Positions 1 to 6,193 are shown, numbered from the stretch's first letter. The stretch is 7,284 bases of DNA from Gammaproteobacteria bacterium (GCA_027293665.1 JAPUFN010000469.1:1-7284); one strand, 5' to 3'. Program-made: numbers and translations. The notes: generated by a model not told the origin, from the sequence alone.

Positions 1-200
1 TCGTAGTCGAGCGTCACGCACTGCGCCTTGATCGTGATGCCCCGTTCGCGCTCGAGATCCATAGAATCGAGCACTTGCTCAGCCATCTCGCGCTCAGCAA
101 GACCGCCACAAAGCTGAATCAAACGGTCTGCCAGCGTCGACTTACCATGATCGATGTGAGCGATGATAGAGAAATTGCGAATTCTTTCTATGCCGGACAC
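1..200 (-). CDS. lepA: Elongation factor 4 (LepA), N-terminal part, cut by window edge
   Basis: The visible 66 codons begin the GTPase domain of LepA/EF4, the ribosome-associated translational GTPase related to EF-G. The P-loop (G1) AHIDHGKST is at residues 14-22, and the switch I (G2) region RGITIKAQ is at residues 53-60, both with the sequence typical of LepA rather than EF-G, EF-Tu or TypA. The start chosen is GTG at 198-200, giving MSGIERIRNFS; an in-frame TGA lies only five codons upstream and no ATG exists between, so GTG is nearly forced. No convincing Shine-Dalgarno sequence precedes it. It follows mucD on the same strand after 73 bases, as in Pseudomonas, and may be read from the same operon. 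The remaining roughly 530 residues of a normal LepA lie outside the window. Confidence 0.95.
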   Translation of the reverse strand, partial: MSGIERIRNFSIIAHIDHGKSTLADRLIQLCGGLAEREMAEQVLDSMDLERERGITIKAQCVTLDY

Positions 201-273
201 TACGCTGCAGTCGAATCACGCGTTTGAAAGGCGCGCGAGTGTAGCTTATCCCTTGATTTCAGGCGAATTTTTG

Positions 274-1698
274 TTATTCCGGAACCCGCAGCGCCAGAAA
301 AATGGGTGCCTGTCCCCGAATGACCAGAACGGCGACCGATCGCCCCGATGTCAGCTCGTCGGCAATCTCAGCGAAGTCGTCCAGATTGCGGACTTCACGA
401 TTGTTCAGTTTGGTGATGACGTCGCCCGGCCGCATGCCACTTTCGGCCGCGACCCCCGCAGCTGCAACGACCCGCACACCGCCGTCGATGCCGAGCCTTT
501 CCGCGGCATTGTCGGGTACGTTCTCCAGTGTCAGACCAAGGCGTGAAGAGGCTCCTTCGCCGACGGTCGAGCGACCTGCAATCGTCTCACCGCGATCGGC
601 CAGCTCGCCGATGTTCAGTCTGATTACGATTTCTTTATTCGCGCGAACGACATCCAGTTTCGCTTCGCTACCCGCCTGCGTACGGCCGACGAAATGTGGT
701 AAATCCGAAGAAAGATCTATCGCCTGATCATTAAATGCGGTGATGACATCACCTTCTTCAATGCCGCCATGTTCGGCAGGAGAGCCTTCCAGCACTCGGG
801 AAACCAGCGCACCGTGAGGCCGGTCCAGACCGAAGCTTTCTGCCAGATCGCTGTTCACTTCCTGAATGACAACACCCAGCCAGCCCCGGGTAACACGCCC
901 GGACTCCTTGAGCTGGGCAACGACCTCCATCGCGATGGATACCGGGATGGCGAACGACACACCCATGAAACCACCCGAATTACTGTAGATCTGTGAGTTG
1001 ATGCCGACCACTTCGCCGTCGAGGTTGAACAGAGGCCCACCGGAGTTACCCGGATTGATCGCGACGTCCGTTTGAATGAACGGGACATAGTTTTCATTGA
1101 GCTCAGTTGGCAGGCTGCGGCCTTTGGCACTCACGATGCCTGCTGTAACGGAATAATCGAACCCGAAAGGCGAACCGATCGCCAGCACCCACTCACCAAC
1201 CTTCAGGTCGTCTGATGTTGCGAGCCGCACAGTGGGCAGAGAACTGGCGTCAACCTTGAGCAACGCCAGATCCGAGCGCGGATCAGCGCCAATCAGTTCC
1301 GCGATCAGTTCACGACGATCGCTGAAGCGGACCAGAATCTCATCGGCACCCTCGACGACATGATTGTTCGTGAGAATATAACCTTCGCTGTCCAACACGA
1401 AACCTGAACCCAGAGACTGCGGTCGTGGGAAGCCCCTATTGCGACCTTCACCGGGTGGAAAAAATCGCCGGAAGAACTCATCGAGCTCTTCATTTCTGGA
1501 GCGCGGTCGCCCCCGCCTCGCGGGGGTATTTCTTACGGTACTGATGTTGACCACGGCGGGTGCGTATTTTTCGACGAGTTCGGTGAAATCCGGCAGTGCT
1601 GCAGCACTCGACGGTGCCGCCAGCAGAAGTGCGAGCACACTCGCAGCAGCCGAAATACTTATCTTTGCGCGCGAACACGCGAGCGAATCCATATACAT
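274..1698 (-). CDS. mucD: Periplasmic HtrA-family serine protease/chaperone MucD (DegP/DegQ-like)
   Basis: A 474-residue trypsin-like protease of the DegP/DegQ/MucD type, predicted to degrade or hold misfolded envelope proteins. Residues 1 to about 34 form a signal peptide (basic SRAK at 9-12, hydrophobic core, Ala-rich cleavage region). The protease domain has the full catalytic triad: His113 in NNHVV, Asp143 in RSDLALL, Ser219 in GNSGGP. Two PDZ domains follow at roughly 270-365 and 385-472. Between signal peptide and protease core is an Arg-rich LA-loop linker (about 56-92) with PARRGRPRSR. The ATG at 1698 directly abuts the mucC stop TAG (1699-1701); a second ATG two codons later is a possible alternative. 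Last gene of the sigma-E operon, where MucD is known in Pseudomonas to limit activation of AlgU. The name rests on operon position as much as on sequence; DegQ or DegP would be equivalent family calls. Confidence 0.95.
   Translation of the reverse strand: MYMDSLACSRAKISISAAASVLALLLAAPSSAAALPDFTELVEKYAPAVVNISTVRNTPARRGRPRSRNEELDEFFRRFFPPGEGRNRGFPRPQSLGSGFVLDSEGYILTNNHVVEGADEILVRFSDRRELIAELIGADPRSDLALLKVDASSLPTVRLATSDDLKVGEWVLAIGSPFGFDYSVTAGIVSAKGRSLPTELNENYVPFIQTDVAINPGNSGGPLFNLDGEVVGINSQIYSNSGGFMGVSFAIPVSIAMEVVAQLKESGRVTRGWLGVVIQEVNSDLAESFGLDRPHGALVSRVLEGSPAEHGGIEEGDVITAFNDQAIDLSSDLPHFVGRTQAGSEAKLDVVRANKEIVIRLNIGELADRGETIAGRSTVGEGASSRLGLTLENVPDNAAERLGIDGGVRVVAAAGVAAESGMRPGDVITKLNNREVRNLDDFAEIADELTSGRSVAVLVIRGQAPIFLALRVPE
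1510..1526. repeat. GC-only inverted repeat (hairpin) inside mucD
   Basis: CCCCCGC (1510-1516), a three-base loop CTC, and GCGGGGG (1520-1526) form a perfect seven-pair, all-GC stem. It lies in the codons for residues about 58-63 of MucD, in the Arg/Pro-rich linker just after the signal peptide. There is no T tract after it on the minus strand, so it is not an intrinsic terminator for the operon. Confidence 0.6.
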
Positions 1699-2148
1699 CT
1701 ATAAGCCTATACCACTGGAACTGGAATTCTCGACCGGTACGCTAAATTCAATATCGAGCCACCGATCACCGACTCGAGCTGCGAGCGATCCACAGCGAAG
1801 CGCCAACAGTAGTGCCACGCTGCCTGCGACCGCAACTAAATAATCTGCCACACCTGCAGCGGATGCGATCATTACCAGCACGAAGACACCGATGGCGGGC
1901 AGAAACAACGTCGCAGACAATCTGGTCAGGCCCCGCCGCGACGCGCTCAGAACGATAGAGTGGCCCGCCTCCACCGGCTGCGTGCAGCTAACCCGGGTGA
2001 TGATGCCCGGTGCGGCTAGGCGGCCAAAGCCGCAGGCCGTTTTACACGTTTGGCAGGGTGCGTTCACCTGAACGTCAATATGGTGCCCGGCTCGACCGAC
2101 AACGACGCCCTGCCGCAGGAGACGATCACTCGTCATTGCTCCCGTCAT
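1699..2148 (-). CDS. mucC: Sigma-E system membrane protein RseC/MucC
   Basis: A 149-residue RseC/MucC family inner-membrane protein. The N-terminal cytoplasmic part resembles RseC (RQGVVVGRAGHHIDV, residues 12-26) and carries a cysteine cluster C32-x2-C35-x3-C39 plus a fourth cysteine at 55 (VSCTQPVEAG), consistent with a redox or Fe-S role proposed for the family. Two adjacent transmembrane segments lie at about 78-98 and 101-120, followed by a short polar tail. The start ATG (2146-2148) overlaps the mucB stop as ATGA, so translation is probably coupled; an ATG four codons later (2134-2136) is possible, but the GGAG in front of it is too close. The downstream gene mucD starts immediately after its TAG. 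In E. coli RseC is a mild positive modulator of sigma-E and is linked to the SoxR-reducing Rsx complex; the function here is inferred from family and position. Confidence 0.88.
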   Translation of the reverse strand: MTGAMTSDRLLRQGVVVGRAGHHIDVQVNAPCQTCKTACGFGRLAAPGIITRVSCTQPVEAGHSIVLSASRRGLTRLSATLFLPAIGVFVLVMIASAAGVADYLVAVAGSVALLLALRCGSLAARVGDRWLDIEFSVPVENSSSSGIGL

Positions 2149-3146
2149 GGTGGAGTGTTGAACCGAATCGATTTCGCAATTCGCTGCGCAGTCGATGTGG
2201 GTAACTCGCCAACCAGGGTGACCAGAAAGTTACTTCCTCGCGGCCCAGTAGTCAGATGCGTGACAGCGACGGTGGCGCCATTGCGCGAAACCATGCTCGC
2301 CGCTCCCGCAGGCGGCATATCTTCGATAAAGACTGAGAACGCGGCCAGTCCGTCCGTGTACATCATCGTATTGACCGATTTCAGTTTACTCGGCGTACTG
2401 CGGACTTCCGCCGCTGACATCTCGAATCCTGCGGGCAGCCAGTTTAGCTTCCAGAGCACCTGCGGCTTTGTGACCGGCAGCGTCGGGTTGGCCGCAAGAG
2501 ACAGGTGTGAAATCCTGTAGCCCTGCGGCTTCGCCGGTTCCAGCGCAGCAGGCATCACCTCCGCGCCAAGTTTGAGCTGATTGAACTGAAAGATTTCGAG
2601 TTTTGAGCCTTCTCGGTCGACGAGTTCCGACTGGAGCAACAGCCGTGTCTCCTTGTCCAGCCACAGTCGATAGCCATAACGGTTTTCGTCCAGCGGGGTG
2701 ATCGCAAGACGCACAGCCAGGCGGCCTGCAATGCGGTCTTCACCAGAAAACGATAAACCGTAGTACTTTGAAATGTTGTCATAGCGTCGAACAAACGCCC
2801 GCGCGAACGGTCCAGTCGGGATGCTGCTTTCGAGGGCCAGAAGATCATCGCCCGGCATGAGAATACAGTCTACTTCCTCACCTCTGCGAATGAATTCCCG
2901 CGGGGCTCCGGTGAGATGAATCAGCCTCTCGCGCTGCTCGCCGTCGATGAGCATATGCACGATACGAACACTGGCAAGGTCCGACCCGCTGTAGAAACTG
3001 AAGATGCCGTCGTAACTCAACTCGGTGAACGCCCGATTCATATCGGTCAGCCAGTCGCGCGGGTCCTCAGCATAGGCCTGGAAACTGCCTGCCAGGCTTA
3101 TAAGGCAAACAAAGCAGCAGAAACCGAGGGAGAACGGGCGTCTCAT
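2145..3146 (-). CDS. mucB: Periplasmic sigma-E regulator RseB/MucB
   Basis: A 333-residue RseB/MucB protein, which binds the periplasmic domain of RseA/MucA and protects it from site-1 proteolysis until it senses lipoprotein or lipopolysaccharide intermediates. Residues 1-26 are a clear signal peptide (MRRPFS, hydrophobic core, AYA cleavage site before EDP). The N-terminal LolA-like domain covers about 28-205, including the family pattern YDGIFSFYSG, RIVHMLIDG, RLIHLTG, REFIRRGEEVDC. The smaller C-terminal domain covers about 225-330 (LNWLPAGFE, LVGELPTSTAQRIAKSIRF). The ATG at 3144-3146 is preferred because it overlaps the mucA stop as ATGA and gives an ideal signal-peptide N-region; a GTG seven codons upstream (3165-3167) would add residues before the basic region. 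The stop overlaps the mucC start in the same ATGA manner. Length is normal for the family. Confidence 0.93.
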   Translation of the reverse strand: MRRPFSLGFCCFVCLISLAGSFQAYAEDPRDWLTDMNRAFTELSYDGIFSFYSGSDLASVRIVHMLIDGEQRERLIHLTGAPREFIRRGEEVDCILMPGDDLLALESSIPTGPFARAFVRRYDNISKYYGLSFSGEDRIAGRLAVRLAITPLDENRYGYRLWLDKETRLLLQSELVDREGSKLEIFQFNQLKLGAEVMPAALEPAKPQGYRISHLSLAANPTLPVTKPQVLWKLNWLPAGFEMSAAEVRSTPSKLKSVNTMMYTDGLAAFSVFIEDMPPAGAASMVSRNGATVAVTHLTTGPRGSNFLVTLVGELPTSTAQRIAKSIRFNTPP

Positions 3147-3709
3147 GGGCGCTGATAGGTTGCCCACTTGACGAGTGCTGCAACATTTGCCTGATTCATC
3201 GCCCGCTGCTGCGTATGGTGCATGATGTAGGCAGCCATCCGTTCTTCATCGGTTATCTGCGGTTCGCTACCCAGACCGACAATCTCCGTCGCCCCGCCCT
3301 CTTCGATAACCGCGGCAACTTCCGGCGGTGTCGTCCCTGGCGTATCGCTGATGGTATCCAGACCCAGCACAACCGCGAATGCAACGCTCGCCGCAACTGC
3401 GAGTCCGGTGAGTCTGCCGAGCCACGGAGTCCTGGCATCGTCGCCAGTCGCGGCTGGCAACACCGGTTCATCGGCATTCTTTGTGCCCTCAATCTGCTCC
3501 ATATCGAGGTCCCGCCAGACTTTTTCACGTAGTGAGGCGGCGCGATCCGAATATTCATCGCGCATAACCGTGCCGATGAGGTGGTAGCGATCCCAACTCG
3601 TCTTGAGTTCCGGATTCTTTTCGAGCTCATCGAGAACCCGTCGCAATTCGAACTCGTCGGCTTCGTCATCGACGATCGCGGACAACGATTCTCTCAGTTT
3701 CTCGGACAT
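3143..3709 (-). CDS. mucA: Anti-sigma-E factor RseA/MucA
   Basis: A 188-residue single-pass inner-membrane anti-sigma factor that sequesters RpoE. The cytoplasmic N-terminus (MSEKLRESLSAIVDDEADEF, then ELRRVLDEL and WDRYHLIGTVMRDE, about 1-52) is the RseA/MucA sigma-binding domain. A Pro/Ala/Asp linker follows, then one transmembrane helix at about 99-117 (LTGLAVAASVAFAVVLGL). The periplasmic part (about 118-188) ends in a region resembling the conserved C-terminus of MucA (MAAYIMHHTQQRAM). In the known pathway this domain is cut by DegS/AlgW and then the transmembrane helix by RseP; no protease gene for those steps lies in the window. ATG at 3707-3709, 33 bases after the rpoE stop, with only a weak AGAG ribosome-binding site three bases away. 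The stop overlaps the mucB start. The protein looks intact, with no mucoid-type truncation. Confidence 0.93.
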   Translation of the reverse strand: MSEKLRESLSAIVDDEADEFELRRVLDELEKNPELKTSWDRYHLIGTVMRDEYSDRAASLREKVWRDLDMEQIEGTKNADEPVLPAATGDDARTPWLGRLTGLAVAASVAFAVVLGLDTISDTPGTTPPEVAAVIEEGGATEIVGLGSEPQITDEERMAAYIMHHTQQRAMNQANVAALVKWATYQRP

Positions 3710-3742
3710 CTGCTCTGCTTACCTCTCTTGACCTTGCTACTT

Positions 3743-4333
3743 TCAGGATGCACTTTCGCGTCCACTGAGCAATGGCTCAATTCGTTGATCGATTGCTTCG
3801 CGTGCGCGAAAAATGCGCGAGCGGACTGTGCCCACCGGACAATCCATGATCTCGGCAATCTGCTCGTAGCTTAGACCATCAAACTCCCGAAGAGTTACCG
3901 CGCTGCGTAAATCGTCTGGCAATTCAGACAGTGTCGCATTTATCACTTGCGACAATTCGTCACGGGACAGCGCAGCTTCGGGACTCTCACTCTCTCTTAG
4001 GACATCAGTCCCGTCCATGAATTCCGCATCATCAATGTCTACATCCACGCCCGGTGGTCTGCGGCTGCGGGCAACCAGGTGATTTTTCGCCGTATTGATC
4101 GCTATCCGATAAAGCCAGGTGTAGAACGCACTCTCGCCACGAAACCTGGGCAACGCCCTGAACGCTTTGATAAAGGCTTCCTGGGTCACATCTTCGACAT
4201 CCTGCTGGTCGCGCAGATAGCGGCTGACCAGATTCAGGATCTTGTGCTGGTAGCGACTGAAAAGGAGATCAAATGCCTGTTTGTCGCCTTTCTTAACCCT
4301 TCGGACAAGTTCTTTGTCAGTATCCTTCGCCAC
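3743..4333 (-). CDS. rpoE: RNA polymerase sigma factor RpoE (AlgU), extracytoplasmic stress
   Basis: A 196-residue group-4 (ECF) sigma factor, very close in pattern to RpoE/AlgU. Region 2 spans about 15-86: RYQHKILNLVSRYL, region 2.2 DVEDVTQEAFIKAFRAL (45-61), and region 2.4 with FYTWLYRIAINTAKNHL (70-86). A short acidic linker (about 97-118) follows, then region 4 with the helix-turn-helix LSYEQIAEIMDCPVGTV and RSRIFRAREAI (154-181) that reads the -35 GGAACTT element. The start is GTG (4331-4333), preceded at four bases by AGGGA (4338-4342) as ribosome-binding site; the N-terminus MAKDTDKELVRRVKKGD aligns with other RpoE proteins. First gene of the operon, controlled by its own near-consensus sigma-E promoter at 4456-4483 and probably by proteolysis of RseA. 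Confidence 0.97.
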   Translation of the reverse strand: MAKDTDKELVRRVKKGDKQAFDLLFSRYQHKILNLVSRYLRDQQDVEDVTQEAFIKAFRALPRFRGESAFYTWLYRIAINTAKNHLVARSRRPPGVDVDIDDAEFMDGTDVLRESESPEAALSRDELSQVINATLSELPDDLRSAVTLREFDGLSYEQIAEIMDCPVGTVRSRIFRAREAIDQRIEPLLSGRESAS

Positions 4334-4337
4334 TGCG

Positions 4338-4342
4338 TCCCT
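4338..4342 (-). promoter_or_regulatory. Ribosome-binding site of rpoE
   Basis: On the minus strand AGGGA lies four bases before the GTG start at 4333. It decides the rpoE start, since no ATG is available near the conserved N-terminus. Confidence 0.6.
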
Positions 4343-4359
4343 ACGTTTACTCCGTGCAT

Positions 4360-4386
4360 TGCACTATCGGTGTAAACCGCTGTGCA
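4360..4386 (-). promoter_or_regulatory. Stem-loop in the rpoE mRNA leader
   Basis: On the minus strand the leader reads TGCAC-AG-CGGT-TTAC-ACCG-ATA-GTGCA. The outer five base pairs (4360-4364 with 4382-4386) and inner four (4368-4371 with 4376-4379) are perfect, separated by a small asymmetric internal loop and closed by a four-base loop. It ends 17 bases upstream of the AGGGA site. The TGCAC arm could instead pair within the palindrome GTGCATTGCAC (4354-4364) or with another copy at 4435-4439, so alternative folds exist. It is a structural prediction by eye; a regulatory role is inference. Confidence 0.4.
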
Positions 4387-4442
4387 TAAACCGGTGTATA
4401 TAAATCGGTGTGCTTAAATCGGTGTTCTACCGGCGTGCATGA
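4366..4442. repeat. Degenerate tandem repeat, six copies of AYCGGTGT with a 14-bp core period
   Basis: Plus-strand copies start at 4366, 4376, 4390, 4404, 4418 and 4429. The three central units are ACCGCTGTGCATAA, ACCGGTGTATATAA and ATCGGTGTGCTTAA, spaced exactly 14 bases; the flanking copies are shortened to 10- and 11-base spacings, and the last reads ACCGGCGTGCATGA. The array lies between the sigma-E promoter and the rpoE start, so it should be transcribed as part of the leader. It could be a cluster of protein-binding sites, an RNA element, or the remnant of slipped-strand duplication; the sequence does not decide among these. Confidence 0.75.
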
Positions 4443-4455
4443 TCGCGCCGAGACA

Positions 4456-4483
4456 TCGGATCACTCTCGCAGCGCAAAGTTCC
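4456..4483 (-). promoter_or_regulatory. Sigma-E (RpoE/AlgU) autoregulatory promoter of the rpoE operon
   Basis: On the minus strand the -35 element GGAACTT (4477-4483) is a perfect match to the sigma-E/AlgU consensus. A 16-base spacer (4461-4476) separates it from the -10 element TCCGA (4456-4460), one base away from the consensus TCTGA. Transcription would start near 4449-4450 and give a leader of about 116 bases before the rpoE GTG. This matches the known self-activation of rpoE/algU operons. Confidence is high because consensus boxes, spacing, direction and position all agree. Confidence 0.88.
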
Positions 4484-4502
4484 CGGGTCATGCCGGCCGG
4501 GC

Positions 4503-4521
4503 GGTTATTCTGCCGATAACC
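4503..4521. promoter_or_regulatory. Inverted repeat at the nadB promoter, candidate operator
   Basis: GGTTAT (4503-4508) and ATAACC (4516-4521) form a perfect six-base inverted repeat around a seven-base centre. The dyad sits where the -35 region of the nadB promoter would be, seven bases upstream of its -10 box, a typical place for a repressor or activator site. I cannot assign it to a known NAD regulator: it does not match the NadR operator half-site as I know it. It is also only 19 bases upstream of the rpoE -35 box, so it could affect both directions. Confidence 0.4.
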
Positions 4522-4528
4522 AGGGGTT

Positions 4529-4534
4529 TATACT
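4529..4534 (+). promoter_or_regulatory. Probable -10 box of the nadB promoter
   Basis: TATACT matches the sigma-70 -10 consensus at five of six bases and lies 39 bases before the nadB ATG, leaving a short leader. No good -35 hexamer is present at 16-18 bases upstream (the region holds TTATTC at 4505-4510), which would fit a promoter that needs an activator or is intrinsically weak. Confidence 0.5.
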
Positions 4535-4573
4535 AGCTACCAGACTAAAAGACACGATACGGGTCGGGCAGGC

Positions 4574-6193
4574 ATGACACAGCGATTCTCAACAGACGTT
4601 CTGATCATTGGCGGCGGTTCCGCAGGCCTGAGTGCTGCGTTGAATCTGGCCGAACATGCCCGCGTGACCGTGCTCTGCAAAGGCGATATCGAGAGCGCCT
4701 CATCGCATTGGGCACAGGGCGGGGTGGCCGTGGTGACCGATCCCGAAGACAGCCTGCGCTCCCACATCGACGATACCATGACGGCCGGTGCCGGACTTTG
4801 TGATCCCGAAATCGTCGCCTATACCGTCGGCCACGCACGCGAGACCATCGACCAGCTACGCAGCTGGGGTGTGAACTTCGACGAATCAGACAATGAAATT
4901 CACCTGACCCGGGAAGGTGGCCACTCCTTCCGGCGAATCATGCACGTCGCGGATGCCACCGGCAAAGCCATCACCGAAACCCTGACCCAGCACGTATTGG
5001 ACCATCCCGGCATTGAGCTTTTCAACGACCGGATCGCCATCGATCTGATTAACCTGAGCAAATTTGGTCGTCACGCAAATCGTTGCGCCGGGGCCTACGT
5101 TTACAACCGAACGACCAGTCATGTGGAGGTTTTCCAGGCAAGATTCGTGATCCTGGCAACCGGTGGCGCGAGCAAAGTCTACCTCTATACCAGCAATCCG
5201 GACAGCTCCACGGGAGACGGAATCGCAATGGCGTGGCGGGCCGGTTGCCGGATCGCCAACATGGAATTCATCCAGTTCCACCCGACCTGCCTGTTTCATC
5301 CGCATGCTAAATCTTTCCTGATATCCGAAGCAGTCCGCGGCGAAGGCGGCATCCTTCGGCTGCCCGATGGGGAACGATTCATGGAGCGCTACGACGCCCG
5401 CCTGGAACTCGCACCACGTGATGTTGTCGCCCGCGCAATCGATCACGAGATAAAGCGTCTCGGCATCGACTGTGTTTATCTCGACATTACTCACCGCCCG
5501 CGGGAGTTCATCGAAAACCATTTCCCGACCATCACTCAACGCTGTATGGAACTCGGTATCGACATCTGCCGTGAACCAATTCCTGTCGTTCCGGCCGCGC
5601 ATTACACCTGTGGAGGAGTGGTGGTTGAGCAGAGCGGAAGAAGTGATATTCCCGGTCTGTACGCAATCGGCGAGGTAAGTTGCACGGGTCTGCACGGGGC
5701 AAATCGACTCGCGAGTAACTCGCTGCTCGAGTGTCTGGTATTTGGCCGTGCGGCAGACAACGACATCCTGCAACGACTCGACGAGCCAGCAACGGAATTC
5801 AGCGCGCCGCACTGGGACGAAAGCAAGGTTACCGATTCAGACGAAGACGTCGTCATTGCCCACAACTGGGAAGAATTGCGCCGCTTCATGTGGGACTACG
5901 TAGGAATCGTCAGAACCGACAAGCGGCTGCAAAGAGCCCTGCGGCGCATCGATCTTCTGAAACAGGAAGTTCACGAGTATTACAGTCACTTCCGAGTCAG
6001 CAATGATCTGATCGAGCTGAGGAACCTCATTCACATCGCGGAGCTAATCGTGCGCTCGGCGCTTGCCCGGCAGGAAAGCCGAGGTCTGCATTTCAACCTG
6101 GATCATCCCGAACCACTGTCCCGGCCAGCCGACACGATCCTGTTTCCCGGCTATGTCGATCAGCTCGACGTGCTGCACCCGATCGCCAGTTAA
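4574..6193 (+). CDS. nadB: L-aspartate oxidase NadB
   Basis: A 539-residue FAD enzyme that oxidises L-aspartate to iminoaspartate, the first step of de novo NAD synthesis, using oxygen or fumarate as acceptor and feeding quinolinate synthase NadA. The N-terminus has the dinucleotide-binding strand and glycine motif VLIIGGGSAGLSAAL (9-23), followed by SSHWAQGG (43-50). The flavoprotein core shows HSFRRIMHVADATG (117-130), EFIQFHPT (231-238), SEAVRGEGG (251-259), PRDVVARAI (281-289), HYTCGG (343-348) and GEVSCTGLHGANRLASNSL (366-384). Conserved active-site positions His236, Glu252, Arg282, His343 and Arg378 are all present. The C-terminal helical domain (about 430-510) is intact. Length matches the E. 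coli enzyme (540). It diverges from rpoE and its stop codon overlaps the stop of ygfX. NadA and NadC are not in the window. Confidence 0.97.
   Translation: MTQRFSTDVLIIGGGSAGLSAALNLAEHARVTVLCKGDIESASSHWAQGGVAVVTDPEDSLRSHIDDTMTAGAGLCDPEIVAYTVGHARETIDQLRSWGVNFDESDNEIHLTREGGHSFRRIMHVADATGKAITETLTQHVLDHPGIELFNDRIAIDLINLSKFGRHANRCAGAYVYNRTTSHVEVFQARFVILATGGASKVYLYTSNPDSSTGDGIAMAWRAGCRIANMEFIQFHPTCLFHPHAKSFLISEAVRGEGGILRLPDGERFMERYDARLELAPRDVVARAIDHEIKRLGIDCVYLDITHRPREFIENHFPTITQRCMELGIDICREPIPVVPAAHYTCGGVVVEQSGRSDIPGLYAIGEVSCTGLHGANRLASNSLLECLVFGRAADNDILQRLDEPATEFSAPHWDESKVTDSDEDVVIAHNWEELRRFMWDYVGIVRTDKRLQRALRRIDLLKQEVHEYYSHFRVSNDLIELRNLIHIAELIVRSALARQESRGLHFNLDHPEPLSRPADTILFPGYVDQLDVLHPIAS

Noticed and set aside
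201..273. A separate promoter or hairpin for lepA in the mucD-lepA gap
   Set aside because: TACACT with a poor TTCGCC box at 18 bases, and an imperfect CACTCGCG/CGCGTG stem, are too weak to call; read-through from the operon is as likely.
163..727. Two plus-strand open frames opposite the 3' end of mucD and the mucD-lepA gap
   Set aside because: They are antisense to the second PDZ domain of MucD and to lepA, and their sequences resemble nothing known; they are shadows.
1510..1535. The GC hairpin followed by TATTTCTTA on the plus strand as an intrinsic terminator
   Set aside because: There is no continuous T tract and no plus-strand gene ends near it; it sits inside mucD.
2050..2520. A 156-codon plus-strand frame opposite mucB and mucC
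   Set aside because: Antisense to two well-supported genes in coupled translation, with no domain or ribosome-binding site.
3165..3167. GTG as the mucB start
   Set aside because: It would put seven non-basic residues before the signal peptide; the ATG at 3144-3146 overlaps the mucA stop and starts a canonical signal peptide.
4318..4330. GAACTT on the minus strand at the start of rpoE as a second sigma-E -35 box
   Set aside because: It encodes the conserved Glu-Leu of the RpoE N-terminus and has no -10 element at proper spacing serving a gene start.
4366..4442. The repeat array as a CRISPR or a plasmid/phage iteron origin
   Set aside because: Units are 14 bases with no unique spacers and no cas or replication genes nearby; position in a conserved housekeeping promoter region argues for a local leader or regulatory element.
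4886..5812. A 308-codon open frame on the minus strand opposite nadB
   Set aside because: It lies entirely antisense to a full-length, strongly conserved nadB, has no recognisable domain, no ribosome-binding site, and a composition expected from a mirrored GC-rich coding frame.
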